From BJGN01 sp041159865 (lineage in GTDB: Bacteria > Bacteroidota > Bacteroidia > Chitinophagales > Saprospiraceae): a stretch of 64,000 nt of DNA. The notes below the pieces were generated by a model. That model made no database searches. It saw nothing but the letters and a program-made list of their open reading frames with translations, and was not told where the DNA came from. Each line of letters begins with the position of its first letter. Within the stretch, counting starts at the first letter, position 1. The translations under genes and the position numbers were made by a program. Of this stretch, positions 7,340 through 18,900 are shown piece after piece. The DNA lies in contig JBEAXK010000079.1 in assembly GCA_041159865.1 (NCBI GenBank), positions 1 to 64,000 on the forward strand. The letters run 5' to 3'.

Positions 7340-8668
7340 CATTTTGATTTGCTGAATTACAAAGTTACCTACCTTCCTTCCTTGCTTTACTCCCTCTTCA
7401 ATAGCTTGCCTGTAATGTATGCCTCCGTAAAGCCTGCTTAAAGATGCCTCATCGCCGGCATGTCGAAAAGAGGTGAATGACCGCTCTGGAAGTCCATATT
7501 CTACTTCTGATGTGTCTCTGAATGCAAATTTATCACCGTACAAATGGGTTAGTACCTCTGCAGATGCATTTGATATGACACTATGCCCACTCGTATATTC
7601 TGGAAATGGAGGCGTTTGGAGCAAAGGAACCCAGTCTTCATCGACATATTTATTAATAACCGTTTCAGGTCTGATAACAACACTTCGCCATTTTTCATCC
7701 CAACAGCTTATAAATCCATCAAATAAGGAGATGGAAACCATTGTATAAGCAGCCACAGTTTCCATAAAGTCAGACTTCGCTTTCTGTGTTGTTATGCCTG
7801 TTATGCCCATCCAGTGTCCACCTGGAGTAATTTTCTTAGTGGCAAACATGGCATGTCCCTGTACATGAGAAACGTAAGGGTTACAATCCCAAAATTTGGC
7901 AATATTAAGAGATTCTTCCTTTAGGTTTTGACCAGTTTCGTAAACCTCCATTACTTGTTTGTAAAAAGGACTTCCCTTTGTCATATTAAATTTATGAGCG
8001 GGGACAGGTTTGAATTGACTGGCAGAATCCAATACAAAAGGACGGATTTTATTCCAATGAGGTTCAATCCCCTCCATATAATCAGGAGGAGTGGGTTTCC
8101 AATAGGCATCATCCTGCCTTAGAGTATATTTGGGAAGTGAGCGGGTTTGTTTGTAATTATCTTTACCTGCCCATGTCAATATATGTTCAGCTACTTTCTC
8201 GCCATAAGCCAGAGATTGTAAAAAAATGTCATTAGGTAGGTTGCTTTTTTTAACTTCCATATAAAAGGCCTCTCTATAAGCATCTATTTTTTCTTCTGAA
8301 AATATTAAGGCCTTCCCAACAGTTAAAAAAGCATGGATGGAAGCGAGATGAAAATCAATGTATTTGGTGGTATCAGGCGCCGGAACGGGTGTTAATTCAT
8401 TTAATTGACTTGCTAACGATTGATATTCAGGATAGGTATGAACCAACACCTCATAAGCAGCTATATTGGGATAAGCATAAATTCTACTGGCTACAGGGGG
8501 TGAAAAAATATCGTGGACAATGATGTCTGTTAGCTTTTTTAAAGAATGATGATAATATTGGGGGTTTTCAAGAGTTGAAATATATGGGGTTGATTCTTTT
8601 TTGCATGCGCCCAAGGCTAAAAACAGCAAACTAAAAATACAGATTCTTTTTATTAATAATGTAAACAT
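7328..8668 (-). CDS. vanadium-dependent haloperoxidase / PAP2-like lipoprotein
   Basis: 446 residues from the chosen start (an ATG 21 bases upstream at 8689 is possible but would overlap the previous gene by 14 bases). The signal peptide ends in a lipobox, LALGAC, with Cys22. The C-terminal half carries the vanadate/phosphate pocket in order: K326 and R333 (KWRSVVIRPE), SGH at 360-362 (EYTSGHSVIS), then R412 and H418 (SRLYGGIHYR). These are the residues that bind vanadate or phosphate in haloperoxidases and PAP2 acid phosphatases. The long helical N-terminus and HHSLKKLTDIIVHD fit the bacterial haloperoxidase-like group. It is the last gene of the CRTAC1 locus. Halide specificity and even oxidase activity cannot be read from sequence; a phosphatase role is the alternative. 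Confidence 0.85.
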   Translation of the reverse strand: MFTLLIKRICIFSLLFLALGACKKESTPYISTLENPQYYHHSLKKLTDIIVHDIFSPPVASRIYAYPNIAAYEVLVHTYPEYQSLASQLNELTPVPAPDTTKYIDFHLASIHAFLTVGKALIFSEEKIDAYREAFYMEVKKSNLPNDIFLQSLAYGEKVAEHILTWAGKDNYKQTRSLPKYTLRQDDAYWKPTPPDYMEGIEPHWNKIRPFVLDSASQFKPVPAHKFNMTKGSPFYKQVMEVYETGQNLKEESLNIAKFWDCNPYVSHVQGHAMFATKKITPGGHWMGITGITTQKAKSDFMETVAAYTMVSISLFDGFISCWDEKWRSVVIRPETVINKYVDEDWVPLLQTPPFPEYTSGHSVISNASAEVLTHLYGDKFAFRDTSEVEYGLPERSFTSFRHAGDEASLSRLYGGIHYRQAIEEGVKQGRKVGNFVIQQIKMKGE

Positions 8669-8675
8669 GGGTTTC

Positions 8676-11600
8676 TTATTTATTAGCATTTACTTTGTAA
8701 AGTAACGGTTTATCGTCATTCAATCCAATGATTAAATGCATTTTTTCTTGAAGATTTAACTTTTTTATGTCTCGTATTTGCCCTGAAATATGGATACCAC
8801 TTTTTGCAATAGGTATAGGGGAAAAATTTAAATTTCCAGTACCTAAAAGGACTAAACCTTTCCCTGCATCGTAAGTTCCAAAATAGGGAGCCGTGCCCAT
8901 ATTATTTCCCCCTAATATAATATCTTGAAAATAATCTCCATTTATGTCCAATGATTGAATGGCATATATAGGGGTAAATTGAGCCTCTTTGGGTAGTTTT
9001 TTAATTTTAAAATCGAAATTACCCTTATTTTCCATAGAAATACTGCTAAAAAGCTGAACAGTCAACTGCCTACTGTTATCAAGCATCTCCTTTCCTAATA
9101 TTTGTTGAATGGTTTTTCCAGCAAAATCTTTATGCTTAACAAATTTTTTCTTTAAACCTGGAATTTGTTTTATGAGTTCGTCTCTGCTATTCATGGGAAA
9201 AATACCGCCTTTATGTCTATAGGCAATGAGTGGATCAACGGTCCCATTTTTATCAAAATCGTTCGCATATAAGTACAGTGGAAATGCTGGTGAAGGGGTA
9301 TGTCTGGTGTTTTCTCCCTGGTTACCCAAAATTAAATCGCTGTCTCCATCCTTGTCTATATCCACTATTTCAATAGTATGCCACCAACCAGAGGTGTTTG
9401 CTAAACTTTTAATTAATATTTCTTTGAGAATACCCCTTTCGTTTTTAAAAATTCGTATGGGCATCCATTCTCCAACAATAACTAAATCGAGCCAGTTATC
9501 TCTGTCTAAATCTACCCATTTAGCATCGGTAACCATACCAGATACTTCAAATCCTTTTTTTTCCGGTAAAGGGGAAAAATGTCCCTTCCCGTCATTTACA
9601 AGCAGGTAACTTTTCGAAGAAAACCCATATTTACCTGAAATGAAATGATTTCCGATAAACAAATCTTCGTCCCCATCCTTATCAAAATCGGCAGAGGTAA
9701 TGGCTCCGGTATGTTGGAAAAAGGCGGGTATTCGGAAACTTTCATCTTTAAATATGCCCTTTCCATTGTTTATAAGTAATCTGTCTTTTAAATTTTGATG
9801 ACCTTCGGGCCATTCACTTCCACTATTACCGATGTACAAGTCTTTGTATCCATCTGTATTGGCATCAAAAAAAAGACATTGAGTTTCTTCAGACTCCTTA
9901 AAAGATTCAAAAACAGCTTGGTTTTGTTTTTGCAGCTGGCCATTTTTTAATTGAAAAAATAGGCCACCAGAGCTGTTTTTGGCCTTTGTTATATAAAAAT
10001 CCTCCAGCTGATCGCCGTTTATGTCGGCAACGGCAATATTTGGGCCCAGATTTGAATATTTATGTGGAATTAAATAGGAAATATCAAAATCGTTGAAATC
10101 ATTTTCCTCGTGTATATAGTCTATTTCAGTTCCTTTTGACAAATAGGGAATATTTACTGAAGGTTTTCGATAGTCATATACCTCTTTTAATTCCGTTTCA
10201 TTAACCAGGATAGTTTGATTTACAGGAATGCTTTCCCATAACTTGGTTTTACCACCTGGCCATATTATTCTCAAAGAATCAATTTCTTTTATTTCACCTA
10301 AACCCATTTGTATAAATGGAGGTACCGACGATTGAAACCCTCTGCTGGGATAATTCTCCTGTACCTTCATTTTTCCATCGTGATAAACCAAAGCTTTTGC
10401 TCCTATACCCTTTGTATTCCCATTTAAGCCATTGAACTTAATATTTATAAATGAATTTTCGGTTTTGGCATTAGATTTTCTGGTTTGATTTTGAAGTAAG
10501 GTCGCCTCTTGATTAAGGTTATTAATAACTAAATCTAAATCACCGTCATTATCCAAATCGCCATAGGCAGATCCGTTTGAAATGGTATTCTCATTTATCC
10601 CCCAGCTTTTGGTCACATTTTTAAAGGTTAAATCCTTATTATTTTTAAAAAAATAGTTGGTTGTTTCTCCTTTTGGCATTTGGCCGTATAGTTTTCTATC
10701 GCTCAGATTTGGATTATTTAACATTTCCTCACTGGAAAGAAATTGGATATAATCCATATCATTCGGTCTTCTTTGGATACCGTTGCTAACAAATAAGTCT
10801 TTCCACCCATCATTATCAAAATCAGCAAATAAAGAGGCCCAACTCCAGTCTGTGGCAGCAATACCCGCCAGATGTGCCATTTCTGCAAATTGGGGAACAT
10901 TGTTTTCATCCATCCCCAGGTTTAATTGCAGGGCATTTTTTGAAAACTGTCTGCCGAAGCCCAAAGATAATTTTAACTGATAAGTGTTATAGGAATCTTC
11001 ACCTGCTGATTTTTTAAGAACTACCTCATCCTCTGGCAACATATCTAAGGAAACAAGATCGATATATCCGTCATTATTAAAATCGGCCAAATCATTTCCC
11101 ATAGAAAATCTGGAAGTATGTTGAATCGATTGATTGATAACCTCTGTAAAGCTCTTATTTTTATTATTTAAATACAAGTAATCATTTTCACTAAAATCAT
11201 TGGAAATATAAAGGTCAGGCCACCCGTCATTATTCAAATCACTTACACCGACCCCCAATCCATAGCCTAACTGACTGCTAAATATACCTGCAGCTCTTGT
11301 TATAGGGTAAAATTTATGGTCAATATTTTCAAAGAATCTGTCCCCAGCTAAAGCATCATCATAATTTCTTTTTGATGCTTCGTTTAATCTGTGTTCCGTA
11401 TGAACGGAGTGATTAAGTAGATACATATCTAAATCGCCATCGAGATCAAAGTCAAGAAAGGCAGTTTGTGTACTAAAACCGCTAAAATTTAAACCATAAT
11501 TTTCGGCTTCTTCAGAAAAGGTAAGATTCCCTTGGTTGATAAACAATTCGTTTTCTCCCTTTATTCCCTTATAATTGCCCAATCTGCATTGATAAATATC

Positions 11601-11996
11601 CAAAAGTCCGTCCCCATTTATATCTACCAGGGTAACGCCTGTTTTCCATGCCCCTGGAGATTCTACACCTGCTTTAACAGTAATATCCTCGAACTTCCAG
11701 TTCCCCTTATTCAAGTATAATTTATTATTAGTTTGATTACCAGAGATATAAATATCCAGAAGGCCATCATTATTAATATCGCCTAAGGCTACCCCGCCGC
11801 CATTATAGAAATATAGGTATTCAATGATATTGAAATCTTCTGTTTCAACAAGATCATTTGAAAAGCGGACATTCGAAACAGAAGAGGGAACGGTTTTAAA
11901 TAAAGCAGATTCTGCCCCTGGGTTTTGATTACAATGACTGGCCAAAAGGGATAGTGTACCAAACAATACAAAATGCTTCAGTTTTAACTGTTTCAT
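8676..11996 (-). CDS. CRTAC1-like FG-GAP/ASPIC-UnbV lipoprotein 1
   Basis: 1,106 residues with a lipobox Cys at 22. Fourteen Asp-rich loops of the form D-x-(D/N)-x-D/N-G-x-x-D occur: seven (from DINNDGLLDIY to DLDNDGDLDLV) before and seven (from DINGDQLEDFY to DINGDYFQDII) after a central ASPIC/UnbV domain (GFQSSVPPFIQMGLG, IIWPGG). Seven loops per half suggests two seven-bladed calcium-stabilised beta-propellers on the cell surface or in the periplasm. Such propellers usually bind proteins or glycans; no catalytic motif was seen. It is a paralogue of the proteins at 12007 and 15987, with a 10-base gap upstream. The most divergent of the three. Confidence 0.9.
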   Translation of the reverse strand: MKQLKLKHFVLFGTLSLLASHCNQNPGAESALFKTVPSSVSNVRFSNDLVETEDFNIIEYLYFYNGGGVALGDINNDGLLDIYISGNQTNNKLYLNKGNWKFEDITVKAGVESPGAWKTGVTLVDINGDGLLDIYQCRLGNYKGIKGENELFINQGNLTFSEEAENYGLNFSGFSTQTAFLDFDLDGDLDMYLLNHSVHTEHRLNEASKRNYDDALAGDRFFENIDHKFYPITRAAGIFSSQLGYGLGVGVSDLNNDGWPDLYISNDFSENDYLYLNNKNKSFTEVINQSIQHTSRFSMGNDLADFNNDGYIDLVSLDMLPEDEVVLKKSAGEDSYNTYQLKLSLGFGRQFSKNALQLNLGMDENNVPQFAEMAHLAGIAATDWSWASLFADFDNDGWKDLFVSNGIQRRPNDMDYIQFLSSEEMLNNPNLSDRKLYGQMPKGETTNYFFKNNKDLTFKNVTKSWGINENTISNGSAYGDLDNDGDLDLVINNLNQEATLLQNQTRKSNAKTENSFINIKFNGLNGNTKGIGAKALVYHDGKMKVQENYPSRGFQSSVPPFIQMGLGEIKEIDSLRIIWPGGKTKLWESIPVNQTILVNETELKEVYDYRKPSVNIPYLSKGTEIDYIHEENDFNDFDISYLIPHKYSNLGPNIAVADINGDQLEDFYITKAKNSSGGLFFQLKNGQLQKQNQAVFESFKESEETQCLFFDANTDGYKDLYIGNSGSEWPEGHQNLKDRLLINNGKGIFKDESFRIPAFFQHTGAITSADFDKDGDEDLFIGNHFISGKYGFSSKSYLLVNDGKGHFSPLPEKKGFEVSGMVTDAKWVDLDRDNWLDLVIVGEWMPIRIFKNERGILKEILIKSLANTSGWWHTIEIVDIDKDGDSDLILGNQGENTRHTPSPAFPLYLYANDFDKNGTVDPLIAYRHKGGIFPMNSRDELIKQIPGLKKKFVKHKDFAGKTIQQILGKEMLDNSRQLTVQLFSSISMENKGNFDFKIKKLPKEAQFTPIYAIQSLDINGDYFQDIILGGNNMGTAPYFGTYDAGKGLVLLGTGNLNFSPIPIAKSGIHISGQIRDIKKLNLQEKMHLIIGLNDDKPLLYKVNANK

Positions 11997-12006
11997 TTAA
12001 ACCATT

Positions 12007-15000
12007 TTACTTGCCGACGATGAATCCATTTTTTCTTTTTTGAATGGTAAATATTTGCGCTTGATCATTATTATTTGCAACCAATAAAATAGATTCATTT
12101 TTGACAGATAAAAGAGAGAAGCCTCTGGTTTGCCCTTTGAGTTTAAATCCAGAATCTTTTGCTAAGACAGGTTTAAATTCTCCTGATCCATTCCCTTTTA
12201 GAAATAAACCATAACTCGCATCATAGCGGCCAACCTCTGGTTTAGCTTGATAAAAATTGCCACCTAATAGAATATCCTGATGACTATCCCCGTCAAAATC
12301 GTTAATCGAAATGGCATAAACGGGTGAAAACTGAGCTTCCACAGGGAGTGGTTTTTTAATAAAGGTTCCTTTGCCTGTATTTAAATAAACAACCGTTTCA
12401 AGCATTTTTGCTTGCAGTTTTAAGGAAGAGGAGAGCATCGGTTTATCAAAAATATCGGTGATCTGTTGGTTTTTGTAGCTATTATATTTAAGGTATTTTT
12501 TCTTGAGAATTGGCATTTGCAACACTAAATCATGACGTAAAATCAATGGGTATGATTTTTCACCATTGTATTGACATAATATTTGTTCAATGGTACCATT
12601 TTGATCAAAATCATTGATATAGAGGTCTATAGGTTTATTTTGGGAAGCACGAAATCTAGAATTTAAGCCGTGATTTCCAAGGACAATATCCTTATATCCG
12701 TCTGCATTTAAGTCAGCTATTTCTATAGAATTCCACCATCCATTGGTATTATCAAAACCCGCATTTTTAGAAATTTCGGTAAACTTACCGGTATTATTTT
12801 GAAAAATACGGATAGCCATATATTCTCCAGCCAGGATTAAATCATCATCCTTATCGTTATCAAAATCGACCCATGCAGCGTCCGTAATCATACCGACATT
12901 CTTTAAGGCAGGCAGCGCTTTTGACGTTACATCCGTAAAATTTCCTTTCCCATCATTTTGTAGCATAAAACTACTTGCTGGAAGACCATAGAAAAAAGGA
13001 ATGGAACGAATACCAACAAATAAATCGATATCACCATCAAGGTCATAATCAGCGGGTTTGACTGTAGAAGTACTTTCAAATTGATTTGCGGGAAGAATCT
13101 GATCTGATTTTACCAGTTTTCCTCCCGACGAATTAAAATACAAGCGGTCTGCCAAAGAAGAAGAGCTATTCGAAACCTCATTACTTCCACTGGCTACATA
13201 AAGATCATTTTTTCCGTCACCGTTGGCATCAAAAATGGTACAATCTGTATCTTCGGAGTCCTTATCCGTTTCAAAAAGTTGCTTTTGAACGGATAAAAAT
13301 TGCCCGTTCGGTTGTTGAAAGAAAAGAGAACCAGGTTTGCCAGAGGAACCACCAATATAAATATCTTCCCTCTTGTCACCATTTAAATCGCCTTTACAAA
13401 GACAAGGACCTTCTGAGGAAAGCATGTGGAAAATCAGTCTTTCTCTATCAAAATCGACAAAAGGATTTTCCAGATGTTGAAAACTAAATGGAGGTGATTT
13501 AATTATTTCAGTAAATAATTTCTGATTACTTTCATTGGATATATTTCCGTTCCCTTCCTCAAGGGCTTTTTCCTGATTGAGAAGAATCGTCTGATTTACT
13601 TTTACATTTCGGAGAATGGTTGTTTTGTTATCGGGCCATTCAACTATTATACTATCAACTATTTTTGAATTTCCTAAGCCAATATTAGGTCTTGGATCAA
13701 CGGTAGATTGGAATCCACGGATGGGAATATGTTCCAGATACCTTTTTTCACCCTGAACAAAAGTGGTTATTTTAGTACCTACAGCATTGGTATTTCCTTC
13801 AATTCCTTTCAGTTCAAACTTTAGATAATTATTTTCAGGATAGTTTTGTCTGCTTTGATTTTGAAACAAAGAAAATGGCGTATTGACATTATTTACAACT
13901 AAATCGAGGTCTCCATCATTATCGAGATCGCCATAAGCAGAACCATTAGAAAAACCTGGATTTCCCAGACCTAACTTTTGTGCTTCATCTTGAAAAGATA
14001 AACCACCTTGATTGACAAAAGCATGATTAGGGATAGGATTTGAGGGAATCAGTTCAACCAGTTTTTTATATGCCTCTCCTTTATTCGACATGATTTGTTG
14101 AACGGTATTTTCCTCTGTTACAAATTTTAAAAAATCCTGATCCGTTAAATCCTGATAAATACCATTGGCAACAAAAATATCTTTACGACCATCATTTTGA
14201 AAATCGAAAATGAGTGCACCCCAGCTCCAGTCGGTTGCAGCAACGTCTGATAATCGACCAATTTCGCTAAACGTATTATCTTGATTATTCAATTGAAGCA
14301 TGTTACGTGTGAACTGATGCCAATATCCATTTTGAAAATTAAGCTGATACCTATCCCAATTGTCAAATGTGGTAACTGTTTTTAGTCTGGCATCTTCACG
14401 AGGTAACATATCCGTTACAAAAATATCAGGATAAGCGTCATTGTTGATATCTGCCATATCAGCTCCCATGGAAGCGGCACTGATAGATCGCATACAATTT
14501 TCTAATTCCTCAGTAAACGTTCCGTCTCCATTATTATGATATAAATAATCGCGTTCAAAGAAATCATTGGAAACATAGATATCCAACCATCCGTCTTTAT
14601 CAACATCACCGACAGTAACACCCAGTCCAAAGCCTATAACACTTCCATAAATACCTGCTTCTTCGCTTACGTCGGTGAAGTGATTCTGGTCATTTCGAAA
14701 AAGTTTATCACCTCCTACCGGGTCACGATTTGGCCTTTCATTTTTTCGCAAATTAAAACTACCGATGGCTTGATAGGAATTATTGAGTAAATACATATCT
14801 AAATCACCGTCTTTATCATAATCAAAAAAAGCAGCATGCGTTGAAAAGCCTTTATCGGCTAATCCATATTTTTCTGCTTCCTCTTTGAACTCGGGAATTC
14901 CATTTGCATTATTTCCCTGATTGATAAATAGTTCATTTTGTTTATTATCCCCTTTTATATCTCCAGAGTTACAAACATAAATATCCAAAAGACCATCCCC

Positions 15001-15378
15001 ATTGACATCGGCAAGACTAACGCCAGTTGACCAGGCTTTTGTTCCTGCTACTTTTGCAGGGCCTGTGATATCTTCAAATTTAAAATTCCCTTTATTAAGG
15101 AATAATTTATTTGGAAGCATATTCGCCGTCATGTAAATATCAATCAACCCATCGTTATTTACATCGCCAAGACCTACACCACCACCGTTATAATAATTTC
15201 GGTAAGTATAAATATTGAATGTAGCATCAAAGCTTAATTTATTTTCAAAGTTAATGCCGCTTTCATTTGCTTTTATTTCTTTGAAAAGAGGATTTGACCT
15301 ATCTTTTTCTGAGGAACAACCAATGACCCCTAAAAGGAGTGGAAAAAATAATAAGGACTGAAGGGAATAATTTTTCAT
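12007..15378 (-). CDS. CRTAC1-like FG-GAP/ASPIC-UnbV lipoprotein 2
   Basis: 1,123 residues with a lipobox GVIGC (Cys21). It has the same plan as its neighbours: seven calcium loops (DVNNDGLIDIY to DLDNDGDLDLV), an ASPIC/UnbV domain (IRGFQSTVDPRPNIGLG, IVEWPDNKT) and seven more loops (DLNGDKREDIY to DFDGDSHQDIL). It is closer in sequence to protein 3 than to protein 1: both share NLRKNERPNRDP/DLRKDQRKIPDP-type loops, SSEGPC-C or SNEGPC-C with an adjacent Cys, and a near-identical end of the second propeller. Tight spacing on both sides indicates a single transcript. Confidence 0.9.
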   Translation of the reverse strand: MKNYSLQSLLFFPLLLGVIGCSSEKDRSNPLFKEIKANESGINFENKLSFDATFNIYTYRNYYNGGGVGLGDVNNDGLIDIYMTANMLPNKLFLNKGNFKFEDITGPAKVAGTKAWSTGVSLADVNGDGLLDIYVCNSGDIKGDNKQNELFINQGNNANGIPEFKEEAEKYGLADKGFSTHAAFFDYDKDGDLDMYLLNNSYQAIGSFNLRKNERPNRDPVGGDKLFRNDQNHFTDVSEEAGIYGSVIGFGLGVTVGDVDKDGWLDIYVSNDFFERDYLYHNNGDGTFTEELENCMRSISAASMGADMADINNDAYPDIFVTDMLPREDARLKTVTTFDNWDRYQLNFQNGYWHQFTRNMLQLNNQDNTFSEIGRLSDVAATDWSWGALIFDFQNDGRKDIFVANGIYQDLTDQDFLKFVTEENTVQQIMSNKGEAYKKLVELIPSNPIPNHAFVNQGGLSFQDEAQKLGLGNPGFSNGSAYGDLDNDGDLDLVVNNVNTPFSLFQNQSRQNYPENNYLKFELKGIEGNTNAVGTKITTFVQGEKRYLEHIPIRGFQSTVDPRPNIGLGNSKIVDSIIVEWPDNKTTILRNVKVNQTILLNQEKALEEGNGNISNESNQKLFTEIIKSPPFSFQHLENPFVDFDRERLIFHMLSSEGPCLCKGDLNGDKREDIYIGGSSGKPGSLFFQQPNGQFLSVQKQLFETDKDSEDTDCTIFDANGDGKNDLYVASGSNEVSNSSSSLADRLYFNSSGGKLVKSDQILPANQFESTSTVKPADYDLDGDIDLFVGIRSIPFFYGLPASSFMLQNDGKGNFTDVTSKALPALKNVGMITDAAWVDFDNDKDDDLILAGEYMAIRIFQNNTGKFTEISKNAGFDNTNGWWNSIEIADLNADGYKDIVLGNHGLNSRFRASQNKPIDLYINDFDQNGTIEQILCQYNGEKSYPLILRHDLVLQMPILKKKYLKYNSYKNQQITDIFDKPMLSSSLKLQAKMLETVVYLNTGKGTFIKKPLPVEAQFSPVYAISINDFDGDSHQDILLGGNFYQAKPEVGRYDASYGLFLKGNGSGEFKPVLAKDSGFKLKGQTRGFSLLSVKNESILLVANNNDQAQIFTIQKRKNGFIVGK

Positions 15379-15401
15379 AATAAAATACTTTGTTGAAAAA
15401 A

Positions 15402-15983
15402 TTATTTTTTTTCTTCTTCCAATTCTTCCAATGCTTTCTTTTCAACCTCTTTCACTTTTCTCATATCGGTATATACAACTTGAACAAACTGATCATCGCG
15501 GATAAAAAGATTTATTCTCCTGTATTTATCCATTTTAGCATATATCTTTCCTTGAGTAGGATGATTAATTAATTGAAAGTCATCTCCATACCATTTTTTA
15601 TAAACAACAAGTAAATCCTCTAATAATTTGTCGGACCAATATTGTTTATTCCATGGAGCCCATTTATCATAAGTAAAGGTAACAGGCATTTCATAAATTT
15701 TATCTTCGTGGAAGGAAGGGTAGAAACGCATAAAAACGGGTTCTTTCAATTCATTTTCTAAACGATACTGAACGCTGGTATTACCTGTACCATGTGTAAA
15801 TATTTTTTTCTTATTCATATCCCAGCAATAATCATAAAATTCTTTTCTGGTCATGCCAAAGAAAACATCTAAGAAAAGATAGTCTGGGTTTTTTATACCG
15901 TCTTTTTCTTTGGAAGGTGCTTTGGAGCAATTTGTAGAGAGGACGGAAATAAATAGAAAGAAAAATAAAAAATGCTTTTTCAT
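15402..15983 (-). CDS. small lipoprotein of unknown function in the CRTAC1 locus
   Basis: 193 residues; signal peptide with lipobox LSTNC (Cys19). The mature protein begins with a Lys-rich linker, has an FFGMTRKEFYDYCW segment, aromatic-rich strands and a highly acidic/basic helical tail (KVKEVEKKALEELEEEKK). I do not recognise a family. It is 3 bases from the upstream CRTAC1 gene and 23 from the downstream one, so co-expression is likely, and it may be an accessory subunit of the same surface complex. Confidence 0.75.
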   Translation of the reverse strand: MKKHFLFFFLFISVLSTNCSKAPSKEKDGIKNPDYLFLDVFFGMTRKEFYDYCWDMNKKKIFTHGTGNTSVQYRLENELKEPVFMRFYPSFHEDKIYEMPVTFTYDKWAPWNKQYWSDKLLEDLLVVYKKWYGDDFQLINHPTQGKIYAKMDKYRRINLFIRDDQFVQVVYTDMRKVKEVEKKALEELEEEKK

Positions 15984-15986
15984 GAG

Positions 15987-18900
15987 TTAATAGCTTAAAA
16001 ATACTGGAAAATCATTGTTTTTACCGACGATAATGTTCGGTTTATTGTTTACCCTAATGGTTGTTAACGAACGCATTTCTCCTTTAATAAACAGACCGGA
16101 TTCATTTTGTTTCAACACAGAAAAAGATCCATTTCCATGACCTTTTAATAACAATCCATAACTCCCTTGATATATGCCCGTTTCAGGTTTTGCCTTCGAT
16201 TGATTTCCACCCATTAAGATATCCAAATGACCATCTTTGTTAAAATCAGCGGTTAATAAGGAATATACAGGGCTAAATTGGGCCTCTGCTGGAAGTGACT
16301 TTTGCATAAATTTTTTGCCTTGATTGTTAATGAACAAACTTGTAGACAAGTTAAATGCATTTAATTGAAGAGAGGATGATATTTGTTCTTTTGTGAAAAT
16401 ATCAGAGATACCTTGATTTTTATAATTAGTGAAACGTAGATATTTCTTCTTAAGATAAGGAAGCTGAAGAACTAAATCGGTTCTTAAATGTAAAGGCAGT
16501 TCTTTTCCATCATAATATCTGGTTAATATTTGTTCAACAGTTCCGTTGTTATCAAAATCGTTAACATATAAACGAATGGGCTGCGTGACAGAAGCTTTAA
16601 ATCTGGAGTTCAAACCGTGATTTCCCAATACAATATCAGGGAATCCGTCTTTATTGACATCGCCAACAGATATTGAATGGTACCATCCATTTGTGTATTG
16701 TAGCCCAGCCTGTGTTGAATGGTCTATAAATTTGCCGTTCAGTTGAATAAATAAACGCACAGGCATCCACTCACCAACGATGATTAAGTCCATTTTGCCA
16801 TCCTTATTATAATCTAACCAGGCTGCATCGGTAACCATGCCCAGGGATTTTAATTCTGGAATATAGGTGGAAGTTACATCCTTGAAATTACCCTTGCCAT
16901 CATTTTGGAGCAGATAACTATTTACGGGTTGTCCATAATAATTAGGTGAAACCCTTCCACCCACAAAAAGGTCTAAATCTCCATCTGAATCAAAATCAGC
17001 TGCTTTTACGGCAGAGGTACTTTCCAAATTGGCAGGACTGGGTAAAATTTGTTGACTCTTAACCAAAGATTTTCCTTTTTTATTGACATATAACCGATCC
17101 ATCAAAGTTAAAGAGCTATTGTTTACTTCATTGCTTCCACTGGAGACGTAAAGTTCTGGAAAACCGTCGTTATCTGCATCAAAAAACACACATCCTGTAT
17201 CCTCGGAATCTTTATCTTCATCGAAAAGGGTATTTTCTAAATATTTGAACTGTCCTGTATTATGTTGAATCCATAACCTTCCTGCCTGTCCGCGTGCCCC
17301 ACCTATGTAAAAATCATCCAGGCCGTCTCTATTAAAATCACCGGAACAGGTACATGGACCTTCATTAGAAATCATATTAAAACGCAGTCTTTCTTTGTCA
17401 AAATCAACATAATTACTTTCAATATGTTTGAAAACAACTCCTTTTGGTATTGGTTCTTGAAAGAATAGTTGATTTTTTTTGTTGGTTGCTAAATGATATC
17501 TGGGTTTATCGAAAACCTTGGCCTCTTTCTGGAAAACAGTTAAAAACTTGTTTGTTTGTACCTGATATAGTTTAGTCTGTCTGTCATCTGGCCATTCAAT
17601 AATTAAGGAATCAATAATGGAATCTTGGCCCAGTCCAAAATTAAGACGGTAATCTACGGAGGACATAAAACCTCTCATGGGAGCCAGCTCCTGATAGTAT
17701 ATTTTATTTTTTGAATAAAGATGAATCTTTGATCCAAGTGCAAAAGTATTTAAACCCTCGCCAACTAAGTTTAGGGTAAGAAAATGATGGTTTTTAAGAA
17801 GGGTTGTGCTTTTATTTTCATAAATAAAAGAAGGCATATTTACATTATTGATAACCAGATCTAAATCGCCGTCGTTATCCAAGTCTCCGTAAGCAGAACC
17901 ATTTGAATGTGAGGGCAGATCCAGTCCCCAGTCTTTAGCCTTATTAGAGAATTGATATGAGCCCTCATTTTTAAAAGAAAAATTGGGTATTTTATTAGAA
18001 GGAATGGAGTCAATTAATTGTTTAATGACTTGTTTTTTTTGTAGAATAATCTGTCTGACCAAGTCAGGATTACCTATAAAATTGACATAATCTTGATCCA
18101 GTAGATCTTTGTAAATGCCATTAGCGACGAAAATATCTTTAAGGCCGTCGAGGTCCATGTCAAAGATAAGTGCCCCCCAACTCCAGTCTGTTGCGTGGAC
18201 ACCAGAAAATCGGGAAATTTCGGAAAAAGAAATCTCTCCATTTGCATTTGGTCCGTTATTTAGCTGGAGACTGTTCCTGCTAAATTGATGATAATATCCT
18301 TGTATAATATTGGTTTGATATTTATCCCATTTTTCAAATTGAGCGGTCGTTTTTAAGCGATTGTCAGATTCGGGAAGCATTTCTGTAACAAAAATCTCAG
18401 GGAGTGCATCATTATTGATGTCAGCCAGATCGGCACCCATTGAACCCATACTAATTTCTTGCAGGTACTCCTCTAATTTTTCAGAAAAAGAACCATTTTT
18501 ATTATTGATATATAAATAATCTTTTTCAAAGAAGTCGTTGGAAACATAAATATCCTGCCAGCCATCTTTGTTAATATCGCCAATAGTCACACCTAAACCA
18601 AAGCCTATTGCACTGGAATAAATACCAGCCTTAAGGGTTACGTCTGAAAAAAAAGTACCCTCATTTCTATATAATTTATTACCACCATCAGGATCAGGAA
18701 TTTTCCTTTGGTCTTTCCTTAAATCATACCCACCGATAGATCTTAAGCTGTTATTGAGCAAATAAAGATCTAAATCGCCATCTTTATCAAAATCAAAGAA
18801 GGCGGCATGAGTGGAAAGTCCCTGATCATCGAGTCGATAATTTTTTGCCATTTCGGTGAAAGTAGGTATTTTACCTATTCCGTTTCCATCATTAATAAAA

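Noticed and set aside
7328..8668. Haloperoxidase-like gene as simple membrane PAP2 lipid phosphatase
   Set aside because: It lacks the multiple membrane helices of PAP2 phosphatases and has a lipobox plus a long helical N-terminal domain; still, chemical activity remains undetermined.
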